The notes below the pieces were generated by a model. It searched no databases and was not told where the DNA came from. It saw only the letters and a list, made by a program, of their open reading frames with translations. Below are positions 49,534 through 58,698 of a stretch of DNA of 64,000 bases, piece by piece. The DNA comes from Lacticaseibacillus parakribbianus (GTDB lineage Bacteria; Bacillota; Bacilli; Lactobacillales; Lactobacillaceae), in contig NZ_JANQBA010000006.1 in assembly GCF_025490915.1 (NCBI RefSeq), positions 62,001-126,000 of the forward strand, in the 5' to 3' direction. How positions within the stretch are numbered: the stretch's first letter is position 1; each line of letters starts with the position of its first letter. A program made the translations under genes and the position numbers.

Positions 49534-50219
49534 TACGCTTCGACCTTGTAGCCGACGCCCCAGACGGTTTCGATCACCTTCTCGCCGCCGGTCGCCTCCT
49601 CAATCTTGTCGCGCAGGTGCGAGACGTGGACCATCACCGTTTTGGCGGAGACGATCGACTCCTGCTGCCAGACCCGCTCGAAGATTTCGTCGGCGGAAAA
49701 AACGCGGTTGGGGTGTGAGGCCAGCAGGTACAAGATGCCGAATTCAAGCGCCGTCAGCTGAATCTGCTTGCCGGTCAGGGTGGTGACCTCGTGGCTGTCC
49801 TTCTTGATGGTCAGCGGCCCGACCTCCAGCTCGTCGGGCTCGGGGTTGGTCACGTTGTTTTGGCTGCGGCGCAGCAGGCTTTTGACCCGGGCCATCACCT
49901 CAAGCGGGTTGAACGGCTTGGTCACGTAATCGTCGGCGCCGGTGATCAGCCCCTGAATCTTGTCCATGTCGCCGGTCTTGGCCGACACGATGATGATGGG
50001 AATCTGCGAGTCCTTGCGAACCTGCCGCACCACCTCGATGCCCGACATGTTGGGCATCATGATGTCGAGAATCATCAGCGCGATGTCGGGGTTGGTCGCC
50101 AGGCGGGTGATCGCCTCCTTGCCGCTGTAAGCCAGGATCGGTTCATAGCCTTCGTTTTTCACGTAAATGCTGAGTAGTTCCACGATTTCTTTGTCGTCGT
50201 CGACAATCAGGATTTTCAT
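49533..50219 (-). CDS. response regulator (VanR-like, OmpR family)
   Basis: MKILIVDDDKEIVELLSIY, LMILDIMMPNMSG; 1-nt overlap with kinase. Confidence 0.93.
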   Translation of the reverse strand: MKILIVDDDKEIVELLSIYVKNEGYEPILAYSGKEAITRLATNPDIALMILDIMMPNMSGIEVVRQVRKDSQIPIIIVSAKTGDMDKIQGLITGADDYVTKPFNPLEVMARVKSLLRRSQNNVTNPEPDELEVGPLTIKKDSHEVTTLTGKQIQLTALEFGILYLLASHPNRVFSADEIFERVWQQESIVSAKTVMVHVSHLRDKIEEATGGEKVIETVWGVGYKVEA

Positions 50220-50598
50220 ACCATTCGCTCCCTTTTCACGGGTAATCACGTCGCATACATTGTACCAAACCTCACCGCCCCGCGCTTGCCGGCCGGCGCA
50301 ACGACTGGAAAAACTTAATCTGTGGGTGGGGCGGGTTTGCAACGGGCAGAGCCCGTCCCCCAGAGCAAGCCAAAAAAGCACGAGGCCGTTGCTTCACAGC
50401 GGTTCGCGCCACTTTTGCGCCAGGTCACACCAACTTCTCATGCCCCTCACCTAGGCAAAAAGCGGCACTTCTTGATACAATGCATCCGCAGACAAAGTGA
50501 TATGAGCGGTGGTCCCCACTTCCGAAAGCCGGTGATGCCAATGACGCTGAGGCGGATTGGTGGTCGGATTCTGGTGGAAAGGAGGACACGGCAAACTC

Positions 50599-50778
50599 GT
50601 GATCCCGTCCTGGACGGCGATCGTGGTGTTTCTCAGTGGTTCGACGCTTGCGACCTACGCGTTACGCAAACAGGTCGCAAGCCTGAACCGGCTGATGGCG
50701 GAAATCGAGCAATCGATTGAAGCCATCGGCCGCCTGGTCGTTGCGATTCAGGCACTGAGGGCCATCACCAAAAAATGA
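50599..50778 (+). CDS. small membrane protein (59 aa), candidate type I toxin-like, copy 1
   Basis: GTG start after gaaaggagg; VIPSWTAIVVFLSGSTLATYALRKQVASLNRLMAEIEQSIEAIGRLVVAIQALRAITKK. Confidence 0.6.
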   Translation: MIPSWTAIVVFLSGSTLATYALRKQVASLNRLMAEIEQSIEAIGRLVVAIQALRAITKK

Positions 50779-50779
50779 G

Positions 50780-50907
50780 CAAGCTAAAAGCCGCGCAGAT
50801 AACTTTTCCCGAGTTTAACGCGGCTTCTTAGCTTCTTAGACTTGGGCCACCGCTCTTAACGCGGTAGTCTGCAAGGCGGCACCCTGGCAGGGATGCCGTT
50901 TTTTGCT
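50780..50907 (-). ncRNA. predicted convergent antisense RNA, copy 1
   Basis: minus promoter TTTACC-N18-TATACT (50938-50943 / 50914-50919), hairpin terminator overlapping toxin mRNA 3' end. Confidence 0.4.
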
Positions 50908-51123
50908 GGCTTCAGTATAACATGGCCTGTTCGCGGCGGTAAAGCCGCGTCACACCAACTTCTCATGCCCCTCACCTAGGCAAATCAAACCGCTTCTTGG
51001 TACAATGCATCCGCAGACAAAGTGATCTGAGCGGTGGTCCCCCACTTCCGAAAGCCGGTGATGCCAATGACGCTGAGGCGTGTTGGTGGTCGGATTCTGA
51101 AAGAAAGGAGTCTTTGCAAACTC

Positions 51124-51303
51124 GTGATCCCGTCTATGACGGCGATCGTGGTGTTCCTCAGTGGTTCGACGCTTGCGACCTACGCGTTACGCAAACAGGT
51201 CGCAAGCCTGAACCGGCTGATTGCGGAAATCGAGCAATCGATCGCAGCCATCGGCCGCCTGGTCGTTGCGATTCAGGCACTGAGGGCCATCATCAAAAAA
51301 TGA
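51124..51303 (+). CDS. small membrane protein (59 aa), candidate type I toxin-like, copy 2
   Basis: GTG start; VIPSMTAIVVFLSGSTLATYALRKQVASLNRLIAEIEQSIAAIGRLVVAIQALRAIIKK. Confidence 0.6.
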   Translation: MIPSMTAIVVFLSGSTLATYALRKQVASLNRLIAEIEQSIAAIGRLVVAIQALRAIIKK

Positions 51304-51304
51304 G

Positions 51305-51436
51305 CAAGCTAAAAGCCGCCCACATAACTTTTTGACCGAAGTAGTGGCGGCTTCTTAGCTTCCATAACACTTGGGCCACCGCTCTTAACGCGGTAGTCTG
51401 CAAGGCGGCACCCTGGCAGGGGTGCCGTTTTTTGCT
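51305..51436 (-). ncRNA. predicted convergent antisense RNA, copy 2
   Basis: minus promoter TTTACG-N18-TATACT (51467-51472 / 51443-51448). Confidence 0.4.
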
Positions 51437-51481
51437 GCCTCCAGTATAACATGGGCCGGCACCGACCGTAAACCGCCGGCG

Positions 51482-52894
51482 TCACTCGCTGTAGTCAACC
51501 CCGGTCGGCTTGTAATCTTCGGTCTCCGACCCGGTGTACTCGAGCTCGCCGTTCGCGTTCACGCGGTAGGTGTACTCCCACTTCTGAACCGTGTGAAGCT
51601 CGTTCCACATGTAAACGGCCACGGTGGCAAAACCATCGGTGAACCCGGGTTTCAACCCGATTTGGTCGGAGTCGTTGACCGCCGACTCGTCTGCCCCATG
51701 CGCAACCAGGGCCAGCTTGACCCAGTGAAGTAGCTGCGCCTGCGTCAGGTTGTGGACATCGACCTCGCTGTCATTGGCGCTGGAAGCGTCGGAGGCGGCG
51801 GCCGTGCTTTCGTCAGCGGTCGCCGTTTCGGCGGCCTTGACCGTGAGCTGCTTCACCAGCTTGGCCAGATCCTGACTCTTGAACTGCTTTTGCCACGCGG
51901 CGGCCAGGTCAACGTGAACCCCTTTTTGCTTCATGTAGGCATATGGCACTGCAACCTGGGACGCCACCATGTAAGCATGATCGCCCACGATGGTGATGGT
52001 CGGCGTCTTGCCTTCAAAGCTGAGGCTCAGGTAGTAGGCGTGGCTGCCGGCCGGCACGTCGGAGTACAGACTGCTGCTCGGGGTGGCCGTCACCTTATCT
52101 CCGGATTCCAGCAGCTGCTGGCCGCTCATCGCCTGTTTCTCCGCTCCCGGCGCCAGCAAAACCAGCGCCAGCTTCTCCGCAACCGTCGCGGCTCGCGGCG
52201 GCTTGGCCGCAGCGGCCCGGCTGGCACTGGCCGCCGCCTGGGCCTTAGCCTTGGATGCGGCCTGGGCCTTGGCTTTGGCCCGGCTGCTGACCCGAGCGGC
52301 GCTGAGGCTGGACGCGCGAGCCGCCGATTCGGCCACCTGGTTGTGGTGCCAGAAAAGCCCCAGCGCCACGGCCAAAATCACCACCACCGCCGCAACGCCA
52401 ATACCGATCAGCGCCGGTCGCGGCAACGCGCGGTGACGCTTGGCGGAGCGGTTGGCGGAGGTGCGGTCATCATGCGCTACGGTTGCGGCAGTTGTGGCGC
52501 GAGTCGCGACCCCGCTTGCGGTATTTGCGGCACCGGCAGCAGTTGCGGCGCTGGTGGTATTGGCGCCGCCGGCCGCGGCTGTGGATTCCTCACCGGCCTC
52601 GTCGTGTGGTGCGGCTTTCGTCGTGCCACCATCGGCGGCCCGATTCGACTGTTCGGGCAGCGCCTGATTGGCCGCAGCACCAGGCGTCTCGGGCTTGGTC
52701 TCTGACTTGGTCTCGGGATCGGTCTCGGGCTTGGCCTCAGTCTTGGTCTCTGTCGCCACGTTGCCCTGCAGCGCGGCCCATTCGGCCAGCAAGTCCAGGT
52801 CAAAGTCCGTGGCCTTGCCTTGTTGATACTCCGCCACGCTGGGCTCACGCCCCATCGTCGCCTCGAAGCGCTTCACCCATTTTTCGTTCGGTGC
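51482..52894 (-). CDS. single-pass membrane protein of PNExWVKRF family, paralogue 1
   Basis: MAPNEKWVKRFEATMGREPSVAEYQQGKATDFDL, TM IGIGVAAVVVILAVALGLFW. Confidence 0.8.
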   Translation of the reverse strand, partial: APNEKWVKRFEATMGREPSVAEYQQGKATDFDLDLLAEWAALQGNVATETKTEAKPETDPETKSETKPETPGAAANQALPEQSNRAADGGTTKAAPHDEAGEESTAAAGGANTTSAATAAGAANTASGVATRATTAATVAHDDRTSANRSAKRHRALPRPALIGIGVAAVVVILAVALGLFWHHNQVAESAARASSLSAARVSSRAKAKAQAASKAKAQAAASASRAAAAKPPRAATVAEKLALVLLAPGAEKQAMSGQQLLESGDKVTATPSSSLYSDVPAGSHAYYLSLSFEGKTPTITIVGDHAYMVASQVAVPYAYMKQKGVHVDLAAAWQKQFKSQDLAKLVKQLTVKAAETATADESTAAASDASSANDSEVDVHNLTQAQLLHWVKLALVAHGADESAVNDSDQIGLKPGFTDGFATVAVYMWNELHTVQKWEYTYRVNANGELEYTGSETEDYKPTGVDYSE

Positions 52895-52938
52895 CATGTT
52901 TTCCTCCATCTGAAACAGTTGCGACGCCTGATACCAAA

Positions 52939-53976
52939 TTACTCGTTAGTGGCTTCCAGGTACTCCTCACTCATGCCGGGATCACCAACGCCGGCGCTAT
53001 TTTGCATCGTCATGAGCGAGGTCATCGCCCTGAGGTCGTGGCTCTGCCACAGCCGTTGCCACTGCGCGTTCAGGTCGACGCGCATGCTGTTGGCCACCAG
53101 CCAGCGATAGGTGTGAATCTCCTCGGTGGCGTACACATAAGCGGTACCACCATTGATCATCACGATGACTGGATGATTGTCCGCGCGGGATGTAGTTTCC
53201 GAGAGGCGGTAGGCCAAAACGCCATCCGGAGCGTCACCGATGAACTCATCCCCGTAATACACGTCCTCGGTCTGCCAGTCGTCGATGAGTGACCGGCCGG
53301 TCGGCGAGTAGTCATCGATCCCGGGCGTCAGCAGCACCAAGGCCAGCTGCTGAAGGGTCGTCGGCGCGGTCGTCGGTTTGGCCGCGGCTGCGGCCTTACT
53401 GCTCGCGGCTGCCTTGCTGCTAGCCGCTGCCTTGCTACTCGCGGCTGCCTTACTACTGGCCGCCGCCTTACTGCTGGCTGCCGCCTTGCTGCTGGCTGCC
53501 GCCTTGCTGCTGGCCGCCGCCTTACTGCTGGCTGCCGCCTTGCTGCTCGCGGCTGCCTTACTGCTGCTCGCGGCCTTGTTGCTCGCCCGAACGCTGGCAA
53601 CCACGAGTTTGCTGGTGCTTGCGGCCGCGGCCTGCTTTTGGCCATTCAGATGAAGCCAGACCAGGCCCATGGCGACGCCCAAAATCACCACAAAGCTGAC
53701 GATGCTCCCGACAATCACCGTTCGCCGCGACCAGTGGCGGCGGTGCTTGCCGCCGTTGCCGTCGGGCCGCGGTGGCGTGGGAGTGGCTGCGGTCGCCGCC
53801 GTATTGGTTTCATCTGCGGTCTGCGTAGCTGTTGCGGTCACAGCCGCGGCCGGGGCAATCTCCGGCAGCTTGCTCAGGTCGAACCCGCTCGCCTTGCCGG
53901 CCTGGTACTCCGCGATGGTCGGGTTGCGCCCGGTCAGCTCGCCGAATCGCTTCACCCATTCCTCGTTTGGTGTCAT
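52939..53976 (-). CDS. single-pass membrane protein of PNExWVKRF family, paralogue 2 with (KAAASS)n linker
   Basis: MTPNEEWVKRFGELTGRNPTIAEYQAGKASGFDL, TM VIVGSIVSFVVILGVAMGLVW. Confidence 0.8.
   Translation of the reverse strand: MTPNEEWVKRFGELTGRNPTIAEYQAGKASGFDLSKLPEIAPAAAVTATATQTADETNTAATAATPTPPRPDGNGGKHRRHWSRRTVIVGSIVSFVVILGVAMGLVWLHLNGQKQAAAASTSKLVVASVRASNKAASSSKAAASSKAAASSKAAASSKAAASSKAAASSKAAASSKAAASSKAAASSKAAASSKAAAAAKPTTAPTTLQQLALVLLTPGIDDYSPTGRSLIDDWQTEDVYYGDEFIGDAPDGVLAYRLSETTSRADNHPVIVMINGGTAYVYATEEIHTYRWLVANSMRVDLNAQWQRLWQSHDLRAMTSLMTMQNSAGVGDPGMSEEYLEATNE
53385..53575. repeat. 15-bp coding tandem repeat (KAAAS/SKAAA)
   Basis: repeated ctgctggctgccgccttg-type units encoding KAAASS. 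Confidence 0.9.
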
Positions 53977-54163
53977 TGTGCGTCCTCACTCCCAGCAAAA
54001 TATAGTCAAATTGATTTTTATAATAGTCACTGTATGCATCAAAAAATGGTATCACGCCGAATAATAATTATTCAGAAGTATCAAATTTCTGCCTTCAATT
54101 ATTCAATAGCAAATCACAGTGTTTCAGGCCCAGAATAAATAAGGCAGCAAGTCAGGATGATTC

Positions 54164-55231
54164 TTAATTGTATGGGTCTATAATTGTTTGCCCAATATAG
54201 CCCTCGTCGCCAAAGCTGTCATGCACTCTGCCGGCAGCCTTATCTGAAGCTTTTCGTTCGCTAGTTTGTTTTGCGATACTGGATGACTTCGCCGTGGCTG
54301 CGGCCCGTTCTGTTTTAGCATGCGCGTCAATATACGCCCTTGCCTGATCATCAAACGTTTCCCCGTAAGCACCCAAGTCGGCGGTTGTGTCCAAAACATC
54401 TCCGTAGTTGCTGGCATGGACCAGAAAGCGGTGTGTAATGCCTTGGTAGTTCAAATCATAATTATTACCACCGCCTTGCTTGTACTGATTCTGGAAGACG
54501 ATTGAGTATGGTTCACCCGTTTTCGAGTCCTCCAAATCCAGCTGCATCGTGATGTCGGCAACATCCCCTACGACCCACGCTTCAACCACTGGATCCTTGT
54601 GCAGGGTATAGTATTTCCCGTCACCGGTCAGCTCGAACAACCAGTACCATTGATCTCCTTCCTTGACCACACTAGAGGCAGTCAGGCCGTAATCAGCGAT
54701 ATTCTCATCCGGCGCGTCTTCGTAAGCCTGACTGCCCAGCAGTTTAAAGGTTTCGTCGTAATTGTTCTTTGGGATAACAGTCATCCACTCTCCGGTCACT
54801 GAGTGGTCACGAAGCGACTGCTCACTGGCCGAACTCGCACGGCTTTCGGACCTTTCAATTGCTTTCGAACTGGACACACTCAACGAGGTCTTGCGACTTG
54901 CCGATATCGATAAACTCTGCTTACGTGCCTCGGCTTGGGCCGCAACCCTTGACTCATGAATCACCTTTCCAACCGATATCCCGATAATCACCGCAAAAAC
55001 CAGTACAATACCAACTACCCAACGTGTCTTATTTCGCCTTATACCGCCATCCTGTGGTGCGAGTTGCTTGCCATCAGCATTCTCTAATGTCGATCTGGCT
55101 GCCTTCGGGGCAATCTCCGGCAGTTTGCTCAGGTCGAACCCGCTCGCCTTGCCGGCCTGGTACTCCGCGATGGTCGGGTTGCGCCCGGTCAGCTCGCCGA
55201 ACCGCTTCACCCATTCCTCGTTTGGTGTCAT
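54164..55231 (-). CDS. single-pass membrane protein of PNExWVKRF family, paralogue 3 (lower GC, different C-terminal domain)
   Basis: N-terminus identical to paralogue 2; TM WVVGIVLVFAVIIGISVGKVI. Confidence 0.8.
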   Translation of the reverse strand: MTPNEEWVKRFGELTGRNPTIAEYQAGKASGFDLSKLPEIAPKAARSTLENADGKQLAPQDGGIRRNKTRWVVGIVLVFAVIIGISVGKVIHESRVAAQAEARKQSLSISASRKTSLSVSSSKAIERSESRASSASEQSLRDHSVTGEWMTVIPKNNYDETFKLLGSQAYEDAPDENIADYGLTASSVVKEGDQWYWLFELTGDGKYYTLHKDPVVEAWVVGDVADITMQLDLEDSKTGEPYSIVFQNQYKQGGGNNYDLNYQGITHRFLVHASNYGDVLDTTADLGAYGETFDDQARAYIDAHAKTERAAATAKSSSIAKQTSERKASDKAAGRVHDSFGDEGYIGQTIIDPYN

Positions 55232-55240
55232 TGTGCGTCC

Positions 55241-56683
55241 TCACTCCCGATTGAATTTGCCGTAGTAGTTCAGGTCTTTAGATTCGAGCACGTAAGTATC
55301 CTTGTCGTACAGGTAGAAATAAACCGGCGCGGTCTTGCCACTCCCCATGTCCCGCACAGTGGCGTTGAAAATGTTGGCCCCTTCATGCGGCCCGATGAAG
55401 GTCAACGTACTCAGATCCAGCTCGTGCAGCGGGGCCCCGTCGTTGGGAAAATGCGCCTCCCACATCGGCTTGCCGTCCTGCTCAAAAAAGCTCGTGATCT
55501 GCGCCTGCCCCGTGACCGTCGAAGCGTCCTCCTTGAACGTCCCAGCCATCTGCTGCCAGGCGGTAGCCGGGTCGGTGCTGATGCCGTCTCCGCCTTTATC
55601 AATGTTGTCGTCTGCGTCACTGTCGTCATCGCTTGCGGTTTCATCCGCGTCGCTGTCGGCCGCGTCATCGCTGGCCGTGGTGTCCGAGGACACCAGCTTG
55701 ATCAAGCCGGTCAGCTTCTTCAACGTTTGGTCCTGCCACAGCTTCTGCCAGGCCTCGGTCAGGTCGACGCGCAGGCCATACTTTTTCATCGAGGCGAACG
55801 TCACCGGATCCTCCGACTTGTTCAGGTAACCCGTGTTGCCGTAAAGCATGACGAAGGGTTGCCCATACTCCTCGTCAAGCGTCTGCGACAGGACGTACAC
55901 CTGCGCATCGGCCGGGGCGTCCGACACGCCGACGTCGGTGCGGGTCGCCTCCTCCATCTCCTCACCGGTCGCGAGGGCCTGGCCCGTGGGTGAATAATCA
56001 CTGGCGCCGTGCGTCAGCAAAATCAGCGCGATTTTCTCTTCGGTTGTGGGCAGCGCGGTCGGCTTGCTGCTCGCCTTGGCGGCCGGCTTGGCCTTGGCCA
56101 CCTTGGCCTTCTTGGCCGGCACCGGCGGCTCGGGGCTGCCGTCCATGGCCATCGCCGCCACGGCGAGCCCGAGGCCGATCACCGTCACCCCGACCAGCGC
56201 GATGATCAGCACCACCCAAGGCCGCTGCCACCACTTGCGCGGCGTTCGGCGGCGCTTGGTTGCCGCCGCCCGACCGGCCGCCGGGGTCACCGGAACGGTC
56301 GGCTGCTCAGGCGCTTGGGTGGCCGATTGCGCGGTCGCCGCCGTCGCCGACGCCTGATTCGCTGCCGCAGCGGTTGCGTCATCCTGGCCGGTGATTGGTG
56401 CTTCCGGCTGGTCCTGGTTCGCGTCGCTCGCCGGCTGACCGGCCGTCGGCAAGGGCTGCGAGCCGCTTGCCGCCTCTTCTGGCTGCTGCGGCGTTACCGC
56501 CGCATTGAAGGCCGCGGCGTCGCCGGCGGCGTCTGCATCCCTGGCGGTGGCTGCGTCGCCGGCGGCGGTTTCCAGCCCCGTCAGATCAAAACCCGTCGCC
56601 TTGGCCGCCTGGTACTCGGCCACGGTCGGCTCACGCCCGTTTTGCGCCGTGAAGCGCTTGACCCATTCCTCGTTTGGTGCCAT
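55241..56683 (-). CDS. single-pass membrane protein of PNExWVKRF family, paralogue 4
   Basis: MAPNEEWVKRFTAQNGREPTVAEYQAAKATGFDL, TM WVVLIIALVGVTVIGLGLAVAAMAM. Confidence 0.8.
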   Translation of the reverse strand: MAPNEEWVKRFTAQNGREPTVAEYQAAKATGFDLTGLETAAGDAATARDADAAGDAAAFNAAVTPQQPEEAASGSQPLPTAGQPASDANQDQPEAPITGQDDATAAAANQASATAATAQSATQAPEQPTVPVTPAAGRAAATKRRRTPRKWWQRPWVVLIIALVGVTVIGLGLAVAAMAMDGSPEPPVPAKKAKVAKAKPAAKASSKPTALPTTEEKIALILLTHGASDYSPTGQALATGEEMEEATRTDVGVSDAPADAQVYVLSQTLDEEYGQPFVMLYGNTGYLNKSEDPVTFASMKKYGLRVDLTEAWQKLWQDQTLKKLTGLIKLVSSDTTASDDAADSDADETASDDDSDADDNIDKGGDGISTDPATAWQQMAGTFKEDASTVTGQAQITSFFEQDGKPMWEAHFPNDGAPLHELDLSTLTFIGPHEGANIFNATVRDMGSGKTAPVYFYLYDKDTYVLESKDLNYYGKFNRE

Positions 56684-56737
56684 GGTTCCCTCCTGAATGA
56701 CGGAAGGCGCCGGCCTGGACCGACGCCTTCCGCTTGC

Positions 56738-56989
56738 CTATCGTAAAACGATCCGTAACACGATCAACACCCCGACCACCACGGCGATTTTGGCCGTCAG
56801 CGACAGGTTCGTGAACCAGTTGCCGGTCGGCGCCGGCTGGCGGTAGCTCGCCTTGCGCGGCGCCCTCAGCCGAGTGCCACAGCTAGGGCAAACCGTGGCG
56901 GTGGCCTTCACGTAACGCTTGCACCTCGGATTCGGACACCGCGTCTGCTGCCCATGTGGCGTGTAAGAGGTTGGTAATTTTGTTGGCAT
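56738..56989 (-). CDS. zinc-ribbon membrane protein
   Basis: RCPNPRCKRYVKATATVCPSCGTRL and C-terminal TM helix. Confidence 0.8.
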   Translation of the reverse strand: MPTKLPTSYTPHGQQTRCPNPRCKRYVKATATVCPSCGTRLRAPRKASYRQPAPTGNWFTNLSLTAKIAVVVGVLIVLRIVLR

Positions 56990-57010
56990 GATGTTTGCTC
57001 CTTCCGCCGC

Positions 57011-57583
57011 TTAGCCCAGGCGGAAGTGCCACTGCGCATCGGCCTGAACAATGTGCTTGAGGTTTTGGACCTCTTCCTTCGGCCGGCGGGTCGGGTGGCC
57101 GGCGTAGCCCTGCTGGGTCAGGCCGACGGTGTACCAGGCATCCCCCACCGTGTGGGTCTTGATGTAGTCCATCAGGTCCACGTAGGCCTTGGAGTTGACG
57201 CCGTCTTGAATGTTGCCCGTCGCAACCAGGAAGTGAAAATGTCCCGCCGCTTGAATCTGCTTGGCGATGCTCTTTTGGTTAGCCAGCAGCCGCTGCGCAA
57301 TCTGGCTAGAATGGGCCTTGAGGTTCTCGCTCTTGGTCTCGACAATCGGCGTCGTGTTGACGATGATCACCTGCTTGTAACGCTCGCCGAGGTTGGTGAG
57401 CAGCGTGTTCACCGTCATGTCGCTGTGCGTCGCGTCGGCCACGCTGGGGTTCATCATCAACACAAACAGCGTCAGTCGCTGCAGTGGATTTGGCGTGTCG
57501 ATGACCAGGGCATAACGCTCTGTGGTCACCTGAGCTGGGATTGTGTGAGCCGTGAAGCCTTCTGGGTAGTTGTAAACAGCCAT
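57011..57583 (-). CDS. DUF1643 family protein
   Basis: LFVLMMNPSVADATHSDMTVNTLLTN; start trimmed. Confidence 0.75.
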   Translation of the reverse strand: MAVYNYPEGFTAHTIPAQVTTERYALVIDTPNPLQRLTLFVLMMNPSVADATHSDMTVNTLLTNLGERYKQVIIVNTTPIVETKSENLKAHSSQIAQRLLANQKSIAKQIQAAGHFHFLVATGNIQDGVNSKAYVDLMDYIKTHTVGDAWYTVGLTQQGYAGHPTRRPKEEVQNLKHIVQADAQWHFRLG

Positions 57584-57807
57584 GAATGATGCCTCCAAAG
57601 ATTTTTGTTCGGTGGCTGCCCCGCGGCGCATAAAAAGACCGGCCGCACCGCTCCCAAGGGGGCGGTAATACGAGGATCACTCATCACGTTGCATATCTGC
57701 AGGTTTCTTGATAAGTGAAACATCTCGAAGCGATCGGCCGATCTTTTTTCGAAATATTCAGACACTGATACTGTTATTTAACAATACAAACCAGGCGCTG
57801 TCAATGC

Positions 57808-58698
57808 TTACACCGGCGCCGCGGCGAAGTCGGCGGCGGTGAGCCAGCCCTGCGCGATGGCGTATTGGGAGAAGGATGCAAAATAACCGGTCGGGTAGAT
57901 GACCTTGGTCGTGTTGATCACCGCGACCAGCGCGGCCCGGTTCGCCGCCGTCTTGTCCTGCATGTAATCGTACAGCCGCGCCATCACGTGGTAATTGTAG
58001 GCGCCGATCGGATTGTCGGGCATCGTCGCAAGCACCGTCGCCATCATGGCGAGCGTCTGCTTCATGATGTCAAACTCGGCGGAAAGCGCCGCGGAATTGG
58101 CCACCGTGCCGCCGAATGCGAGCAGCCGCTGCTTCAGGTGCAGCGTGGCCTCGCCCGGCCTGCCCATCACGCTGTCGTACAGCGGCCTCATCCAGGTGAC
58201 GCTGACAGCAGCCGACGTGAACTCAACGGCCGCCTCAATCAAGACCCCTTCGGCACTGCCGTACGAAGTGAGCCCCGCCGTGTAGTCGCTGATCAGCTTC
58301 GTAATGTGGGGGCTGAGCTGCTGGGCGTTCTCGTCGTGAATGCGAATCAGCTCATCCAGCAACGCGACCACGAACCGCGTGTAGGGCGTGTCATTGCCCG
58401 ACTCGCGCTGCGCCGCAAACGACTCGCGCAACCCGCAGACGGCGGCGCGGTCCCAGGTCTCCGGGGCAATCGCCGCCCAGGCATGATCGTGGACATCCGC
58501 GACGAAGTGCCGAATGGTGAGGTCGCCAAAGTCCACCCCCAAAGGCGTCAGCGCGTCGCCGATGATGTCGCTAGTCACCTCGATTTGGTTATTCTCCCAC
58601 CGCGACACCGACGCCGGTGAGCGAACCCCCGCCACCGCGGTCAGCGGCACGTGCCGGGCCTCGCGAATTTGCTTGAAAAAATCCCCCATCGTCTTCAC
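57808..58698 (-). CDS. Rgg-like HTH regulator A of peptide module 1
   Basis: FFKQIREARHVPLTAVAGVRSPASVSRWENNQIEV HTH plus long helical C-domain; GTGA overlap with upstream gene. Confidence 0.8.
   Translation of the reverse strand: MKTMGDFFKQIREARHVPLTAVAGVRSPASVSRWENNQIEVTSDIIGDALTPLGVDFGDLTIRHFVADVHDHAWAAIAPETWDRAAVCGLRESFAAQRESGNDTPYTRFVVALLDELIRIHDENAQQLSPHITKLISDYTAGLTSYGSAEGVLIEAAVEFTSAAVSVTWMRPLYDSVMGRPGEATLHLKQRLLAFGGTVANSAALSAEFDIMKQTLAMMATVLATMPDNPIGAYNYHVMARLYDYMQDKTAANRAALVAVINTTKVIYPTGYFASFSQYAIAQGWLTAADFAAAPV

Larger units (their letters stand above)
50424..51469 (+). repeat. 525-bp tandem duplication (two diverged copies)
   Basis: gtcacaccaacttctcatgcccctcacctaggcaaa at 50424 and 50949; coding region, terminators and antisense promoter repeated. 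Confidence 0.92.

Noticed and set aside
48355-49551. 398-aa plus-strand ORF opposite the VanS-like kinase
   Set aside because: Antisense to a canonical histidine kinase.
53385-53575. CRISPR-like repetitiveness
   Set aside because: Contiguous 15-bp coding repeats with no unique spacers and no cas genes.
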